Source of the DNA: Noviherbaspirillum sp. Root189
GTDB lineage: Bacteria > Pseudomonadota > Gammaproteobacteria > Burkholderiales > Burkholderiaceae_D
Reading direction: 5' to 3'
Length of the DNA: 64,000 nucleotides
Assembly: GCF_001428545.1 (NCBI RefSeq)
Contig: NZ_LMHZ01000010.1
Span: 1 to 64,000, forward strand
Positions 59,530 through 64,000 of the stretch are shown here, piece after piece. Under the pieces are notes generated by a model that was given only the letters and a program-made list of their open reading frames with translations, was not told the origin of the DNA and searched no databases. Both the position numbers and the translations under genes were made by a program. Position 1 is the stretch's first letter; the number at the start of each line of letters is the position of its first letter.

Positions 59530-60708
59530 TTAAGGGTAGAACAGGTAGACCCGGTAGCCTGCGGCCTTGAGCTGCGACAATTCAAAATACAGTTTCAGCG
59601 GCTGTTCGGAACTGGCGGCGAAACCACGTTCCAGCTCCTTGCTTGATACGAGATACTCGCGTGGCATGAATACCCGGCGCGCGAGCGGTTTTTCGCTCGC
59701 ATCGTTGAGAGTCAGTTCGATGCTCGGCCATGCCTGGGCAACCAGACTATGATTGCGAAGCAGCACTGTCAGGCTGAAAGTATTCGAATCCGGTGCCAGC
59801 GTTTGCAATTCGCTTGACTCGATTGAGACCGAATCAATCTGCGCCGGCAAGCCGACCTGACATCCGCTACGCTCGCAGGCGGCCGCGAGTACAGGTTGTG
59901 CCTGTGGAAGGCGGGCGGCGATCTGGTTGCGGAATATGTAAGCCGCCTGCGCAATCAGCACGCCGAGCAGCAAGGCCGAAGCCGTACCCATGAATATGGT
60001 CAGCGCCCGGCCGATTGTTTCGCGGCGCCGCGCCTGTCGCACAAACCCCGGTTCCTCATAGTCGGCCGCATCCGCCTGATCGAGCGCATCGCCTCCGGTT
60101 TCCACTGACGCATCGGGTTTGCGCCGCCACGGCCGCGTCTGCAGGTCGTCGATGGCCTGTTCCACAAAATCATCTCCGGTGCCGCTTTTTCGATTGCTAT
60201 CGGCAGGCTCATCGGCGGAAGGTTTGCGTGGCACATGCGCAATGTCCATCAGCGTCATGCGCAACAAGGGATCGTCTTTCTGTCTTGCAGCGCCCGTCGT
60301 GTCGGTTGTGGCGGAAGCGGATGCATCCGCTTCGGTGTATTCGCCTGTACCGGAGCCAGTCGCAGAATGATCCGGCATGACTTGTTTCCCCGCGTCGGAG
60401 GATGGCACGCTGGCAACTGAAGTGGGCGGTCCTTCTGAACCAGTCGAGGCAGGGGAAACTGGAACCGTAGTACCGGAGGGCGTTTCGGACAATGGAAAAG
60501 GCGTACCCGCAGGCGCTTGCGTCGATGCAAGCGTGGCAGCACCATCAGTTCCACCAGCAGCAAGCTCTTCCGGCCGGAGCAGGTTTTCTATGCCATTGAA
60601 AATCTGCTTGCAGGAGCCACAGCGGACCAGTCCGGCCCGCAGTTTAAGTTGGTCATGCGCGACCCGGAATGTCGTATGGCAATGCGGACACTGGGTTGCG
60701 AGGGCCAT
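59530..60708 (-). CDS. Zinc-ribbon membrane protein with DUF3426 domain
   Basis: The 392-residue protein begins with an MJ0042-type zinc ribbon (CPHC near residue 8 and CGSC near residue 31). It has a long disordered acidic/Ser/Thr linker (about 55-225), one membrane segment (about 238-258, MGTASALLLGVLIAQAAYIF) and a C-terminal periplasmic DUF3426 domain with two Cys. Function is unknown. It follows prmA after 6 bp and is the usual neighbour of the accBC-prmA operon in this group. Confidence 0.87.
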   Translation of the reverse strand: MALATQCPHCHTTFRVAHDQLKLRAGLVRCGSCKQIFNGIENLLRPEELAAGGTDGAATLASTQAPAGTPFPLSETPSGTTVPVSPASTGSEGPPTSVASVPSSDAGKQVMPDHSATGSGTGEYTEADASASATTDTTGAARQKDDPLLRMTLMDIAHVPRKPSADEPADSNRKSGTGDDFVEQAIDDLQTRPWRRKPDASVETGGDALDQADAADYEEPGFVRQARRRETIGRALTIFMGTASALLLGVLIAQAAYIFRNQIAARLPQAQPVLAAACERSGCQVGLPAQIDSVSIESSELQTLAPDSNTFSLTVLLRNHSLVAQAWPSIELTLNDASEKPLARRVFMPREYLVSSKELERGFAASSEQPLKLYFELSQLKAAGYRVYLFYP

Positions 60709-60714
60709 TGCTTT

Positions 60715-61629
60715 TTAGGGTTTGGCGGCAGACTGGCCAGCCAAGACAACCCAGCCGTCATGTTCAGCCCATACTGCCATCTTGATGAAGGGCGCGTAGG
60801 CGGCAGCGACTTCGTCAGACTGCCGGGTCAGGATGCCGGACAACACCAGCATGCCAGCAGGAGCGACGCGTGATGACAGCATCGGTGCCATCAGTTTCAG
60901 CGGACTGGAAAGGATGTTGGCGACAACCACGCCATAGGTTTGCGGATGCGCTGCACCGGCAAACTCCTCAGGCACGTAATAATCGATGTCGCAGTGATTA
61001 CGTTCACTGTTGTAGCGCGCGGACTCGATCGCCTGCGGATCGATGTCCACGCCGACCACTTCCGCCGCACCCAGTTTTTTGGCCACCATGGCCAGGATGC
61101 CGGATCCGCAGCCGTAGTCAAGCACAGTCGAACCTTGCGGCGGATGCGCTTCAAGCCACTCCATGCACAGGCGCGTAGTGGGGTGACTGCCGGTGCCGAA
61201 CGCCAGGCCGGGATCCAGTTCCAGTACCAGTCCGTTCGGGTCCGGTGCATCGTGCCAACTGGGTACGACCCAGATATTCTTGCCAATATGGATGGGATCG
61301 AACTGCGATTGGGTCAGCCTGACCCAATCCTGTTCCGCAACCGGACGCAAGGTAAATTGCGGTACCGGCGTGACGCCGCAAGCTGCTGCGGCGGCCACCA
61401 CGATCGCCGCGTGGTCGGCCTCTTCATCAGCCAGTGCAACGACGCGGCTGTGTTCCCAGGCGGCTTCGGTCGGCTCCATGCCGGGCTCGCCGAACAGCGG
61501 ACGTTCGGCTTCCGTGCCTTCATCAGCGTCTTCCACCGACACCGAAAGCGCACCCGCTTCCATCAATGCATCGGACAGCGCCTCCGCATGGTCGCGTGCA
61601 ACTTCGATGACGATTTCAGTCCAGCTCAT
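60715..61629 (-). CDS. prmA: Ribosomal protein L11 methyltransferase
   Basis: PrmA trimethylates ribosomal protein uL11 using SAM. The 304-residue protein has an N-terminal substrate domain and the class I methyltransferase motif [13 protein letters not shown], preceded by the [14 protein letters not shown] segment. The NILSSPL catalytic region is present. It follows accC after 12 bp on the minus strand. Confidence 0.97.
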   Translation of the reverse strand: MSWTEIVIEVARDHAEALSDALMEAGALSVSVEDADEGTEAERPLFGEPGMEPTEAAWEHSRVVALADEEADHAAIVVAAAAACGVTPVPQFTLRPVAEQDWVRLTQSQFDPIHIGKNIWVVPSWHDAPDPNGLVLELDPGLAFGTGSHPTTRLCMEWLEAHPPQGSTVLDYGCGSGILAMVAKKLGAAEVVGVDIDPQAIESARYNSERNHCDIDYYVPEEFAGAAHPQTYGVVVANILSSPLKLMAPMLSSRVAPAGMLVLSGILTRQSDEVAAAYAPFIKMAVWAEHDGWVVLAGQSAAKP

Positions 61630-61641
61630 GGTCTTCCTTGT

Positions 61642-63021
61642 TTACTTCCCACCCTTGGCCAGCGCCTTGGGCAAATCGGGCTTCGCAGCCAGTTTCTGTT
61701 CCAGATAATGGATGTTGGTGCCGCCTTCAAAGAAGCGTGCGTCCACCATCAGTTCGCGGTGCAGCGGAATGTTGGTCTGTATGCCTTCGACCACCATTTC
61801 GGACAGGGCGATCTGCATGCGACGGATCGCTTGTTCGCGGGTGGCGCCATAGGCGATCACCTTGCCCACCATGGAATCATAGGTCGGCGGCACGAAATAA
61901 CCGGCATAAGCATGCGAATCGACGCGAATGCCCGGGCCACCGGGGGCATGCCATGAAACGATTTTACCTGGCGACGGGGTGAACTTGAACGGGTCTTCCG
62001 CATTGATGCGGCACTCGATCGCATGGCCGGACAGTTCAATATCACGCTGGCGAAAACGCAGCTTTTCACCTGCGGCAACACGGATCTGCTCCTGCACCAG
62101 GTCGACGCCGGTAATCATTTCTGTGACCGGATGTTCCACCTGGATACGAGTATTCATTTCAATGAAATAAAACTCGCCGTTTTCATACAGGAATTCAAAT
62201 GTACCCGCACCGCGATAACCGATCTTGCGGCAAGCTTCCGCACAGCGGTCGCCGATGCGTTCGATCAGCTTGCGCGGAATACCGGGTGCCGGTGCTTCTT
62301 CGATCACTTTCTGGTGTCGGCGTTGCATCGAGCAGTCGCGTTCGCCCAGCCAGATGGCGTTCTTGAATTCATCAGCGAGGATCTGGATTTCCACGTGACG
62401 CGGATTTTCCAGGTATTTCTCCATATAGACTTCGGGATTGCCGAAGGCTGCGCCGGCTTCGCTCTTGGTCATGGTGACCGCGTTGAGGAGCGCAGCTTCG
62501 GTATGCACGACACGCATGCCGCGCCCGCCACCGCCACCGGCGGCCTTGATGATGACCGGATAACCGATCTTGCGCGCGATACGGATGATTTCCTTCGGGT
62601 CTTCCGGCAATGCGCCTTCCGAACCCGGAACGCACGGTACGCCGGTCTTGATCATGGCTTGCTTGGCGGAGACCTTGTCGCCCATCAGGCGAATCGATTC
62701 CGGGCGGGGGCCGATGAACACGAAACCGGATTTTTCGACACGCTCGGCAAAGTCGGCGTTCTCGGACAGAAATCCATAGCCGGGGTGAATTGCTTCAGCG
62801 TCGGTCACTTCCGCTGCGCTGATGATCGCCGGCATATTCAGATAGCTCAGCGATGATGGCGCCGGACCGATACAGACCGATTCGTCGGCCAACTTGACGT
62901 ACTTGGCTTCGCGGTCGGCCTCGGAGTGGACGACAACGGTCTTGATGCCCATTTCGCGGCATGCACGCTGAATGCGCAGCGCGATTTCACCACGATTGGC
63001 GATAAGAATTTTTTCGAACAT
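61642..63021 (-). CDS. accC: Acetyl-CoA carboxylase biotin carboxylase subunit
   Basis: AccC carboxylates the biotin of AccB in the first step of fatty acid synthesis. The 459-residue ATP-grasp enzyme starts [17 protein letters not shown]. It has the glycine-rich loop [14 protein letters not shown], the ATP-grasp block and the [20 protein letters not shown] active-site segment. The frame extends to 63087; the ATG at 63021 is the conserved start. Confidence 0.98.
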   Translation of the reverse strand: MFEKILIANRGEIALRIQRACREMGIKTVVVHSEADREAKYVKLADESVCIGPAPSSLSYLNMPAIISAAEVTDAEAIHPGYGFLSENADFAERVEKSGFVFIGPRPESIRLMGDKVSAKQAMIKTGVPCVPGSEGALPEDPKEIIRIARKIGYPVIIKAAGGGGGRGMRVVHTEAALLNAVTMTKSEAGAAFGNPEVYMEKYLENPRHVEIQILADEFKNAIWLGERDCSMQRRHQKVIEEAPAPGIPRKLIERIGDRCAEACRKIGYRGAGTFEFLYENGEFYFIEMNTRIQVEHPVTEMITGVDLVQEQIRVAAGEKLRFRQRDIELSGHAIECRINAEDPFKFTPSPGKIVSWHAPGGPGIRVDSHAYAGYFVPPTYDSMVGKVIAYGATREQAIRRMQIALSEMVVEGIQTNIPLHRELMVDARFFEGGTNIHYLEQKLAAKPDLPKALAKGGK

Positions 63022-63109
63022 GGCGGTTGAGTTACGTTGTGATGCGTTGGTTTGCGTGCAGGAGCTGTCTAGTGGTGTGGCCGGCAAGCGAGAGCCGGCC
63101 GCGAAACGC

Positions 63110-63577
63110 TTAACCGATCACAAACAGGGGCTGGCCGAATTCCACCGGCTGGCCATTCTCAACCAGGATTTGCTTGATCACGCCGGAAGCGTCGGCGTCG
63201 ATTTCATTGAGCAGCTTCATTGCTTCGATGATGCAGAGGGTATCGCCTTCCTTGACGGTGGCGCCGACTTCAACGAAAGCAGGGTTGCCGGGAGCGGATG
63301 CACGATAGAAGGTGCCAACCATCGGCGACTTGACAATATGGCCTTCCGGTTCCGGTGCAGCAGCCGGTATGCCTGCTGTGGCCGACGCTGCGGCGGGAGC
63401 AGGGGCCGACAGCGTCTGCTGCGGCATCGACTGCGGCTGCATCATGACGACCTGGCTTTGCGGTGCTCCGGAGGATTTGACGATACGGACTTTGCTTTCG
63501 CCCTCGGTGACTTCGAGCTCGGCGATGTCTGATTCGGCGACGAGGTCGATCAGCGTCTTGAGTTTTCGTAGATCCAT
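63110..63577 (-). CDS. accB: Acetyl-CoA carboxylase biotin carboxyl carrier protein
   Basis: The 155-residue carrier has an N-terminal helical domain, an Ala/Pro-rich linker (about residues 48-78) and a C-terminal biotinyl domain. The biotinylated lysine lies in the EAMKLLNEI motif. It precedes accC by 88 bp and follows aroQ by 78 bp in the usual order. Confidence 0.98.
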   Translation of the reverse strand: MDLRKLKTLIDLVAESDIAELEVTEGESKVRIVKSSGAPQSQVVMMQPQSMPQQTLSAPAPAAASATAGIPAAAPEPEGHIVKSPMVGTFYRASAPGNPAFVEVGATVKEGDTLCIIEAMKLLNEIDADASGVIKQILVENGQPVEFGQPLFVIG

Positions 63578-63655
63578 ATGAAATCCCTCAGAATAGTATT
63601 TTTATTGCAATTGGAGCCGCCACGATTATAAGTGTTCGCGGCGAGATAGAGAAAA

Positions 63656-64000
63656 TTAAAGCTTTTTGAGTGCGAAATCGATTGCGGCACGATAGCCGTC
63701 GACACCCAGACCACAGATCACGCCGACGGCGACTGCTGACAGATAAGAGTGGTGACGGAATTCTTCACGCCTGTGAATATTAGAGATATGCACTTCAATG
63801 AATGGGATGGCGACGCCAGCCAGCGCATCGCGCAGCGACACACTGGTGTGTGTGAGGCCGCCCGGATTAATGACGATGCAGTCCACGCCTTCGGAACGTG
63901 CGGCGTGAATGCGGTCGATCAGCTCGCCCTCATGGTTACTTTGAAAGCAGGTAAGAACGGCACCGGCAGCCGCAGCTTGTGCGGTTGCCGCTTGCTCGAC
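63656..64000 (-). CDS. aroQ: 3-dehydroquinate dehydratase type II (partial, 5' end outside)
   Basis: The frame runs off the right edge, so only the last 114 residues are seen. They contain the type II signatures [30 protein letters not shown] and [15 protein letters not shown] (here IEVHISN). The enzyme dehydrates 3-dehydroquinate in the shikimate pathway. It is first of the aroQ-accB-accC-prmA run. Confidence 0.96.
   Translation of the reverse strand, partial: VEQAATAQAAAAGAVLTCFQSNHEGELIDRIHAARSEGVDCIVINPGGLTHTSVSLRDALAGVAIPFIEVHISNIHRREEFRHHSYLSAVAVGVICGLGVDGYRAAIDFALKKL

Overview
The window is a gene-dense stretch of a betaproteobacterial chromosome. The order Burkholderiales is well supported, and the family Oxalobacteraceae (the Herminiimonas/Herbaspirillum/Collimonas neighbourhood) is likely. 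The evidence is the gene content and order: dciA - M23 peptidase - secA - argJ - DUF815 ATPase - mutT; pilB-pilC-pilD-coaE-zapD-yacG; rplU-rpmA-obgE-proB; ffh / ccsA-PP0621-pilS-pilR-ampD-nrdA-nrdB; aroQ-accB-accC-prmA. An Ala/Lys-rich histone H1-like protein ending WPFPTG and an NrdB starting [10 protein letters not shown] point the same way. The species cannot be named from sequence alone. Almost everything looks like core chromosome; I see no insertion sequence, prophage, integrase or CRISPR array.

Layout. 0.2-10.3 kb is a complete glycerol module: GlpR repressor (minus strand), divergent glpD, the glycerol ABC transporter glpS-glpT-glpP-glpQ-glpU-glpV, then glpK after a double hairpin. 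10.4-18.7 kb is housekeeping: lpxC, dciA (minus), M23 peptidase, secA, argJ, DUF815 ATPase, mutT. 19.0-23.8 kb is an alanine/D-amino-acid module: alanine racemase, D-amino-acid dehydrogenase, an Rrf2-like regulator and a TyrR-like enhancer-binding protein. It is preceded by an AT-rich region carrying a near-perfect sigma-54 promoter and a TyrR-box-like site. 24.0-32.5 kb is mostly on the minus strand: yacG, zapD, coaE, pilD, pilC, pilB, a CNNM/CBS transporter, tRNA-Pro(CGG) and ispB. 32.6-35.8 kb carries rplU, rpmA, obgE and proB. 35.8-40.3 kb has a CNP1-like protein and rppH (minus), proS and a lytic transglycosylase (plus), and a histone-like/SWIB fusion (minus). 41-46 kb has ffh (minus) and a DctB/DctD-like two-component pair. 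46.2-56.9 kb holds ccsA, a PP0621 protein, pilS, pilR, ampD, nrdA, nrdB and an H1-like protein. 57-64 kb holds yggT, yggU, a glycine-zipper lipoprotein, a PfkB kinase, a DUF3426 protein, prmA, accC, accB and the 3' part of aroQ.

How the genes work together. The glp genes import glycerol by ABC transport, phosphorylate it and oxidise glycerol-3-phosphate to DHAP under GlpR control. alr and dadA convert L-alanine to D-alanine and then to pyruvate, and their promoter architecture fits the enhancer-binding protein encoded two genes downstream. pilBCD and pilSR supply the motor, platform, prepilin peptidase and pilin regulation of type IV pili, although no major pilin is present. nrdAB has a promoter overlapped by two NrdR boxes spaced exactly 31 bp.

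Most notable signals: (1) the sigma-54 promoter plus TyrR-type regulator of alr-dadA; (2) a glycerol ABC transporter whose two ATPases appear complementarily degenerate, one lacking the H-loop histidine and the other the LSGGQ signature; (3) eight exact G-rich octamers directly after the glpR stop codon; (4) NrdR boxes and a long nrdA leader; (5) a run of hairpins downstream of nrdB; (6) an lpxC promoter predicting a leaderless mRNA.
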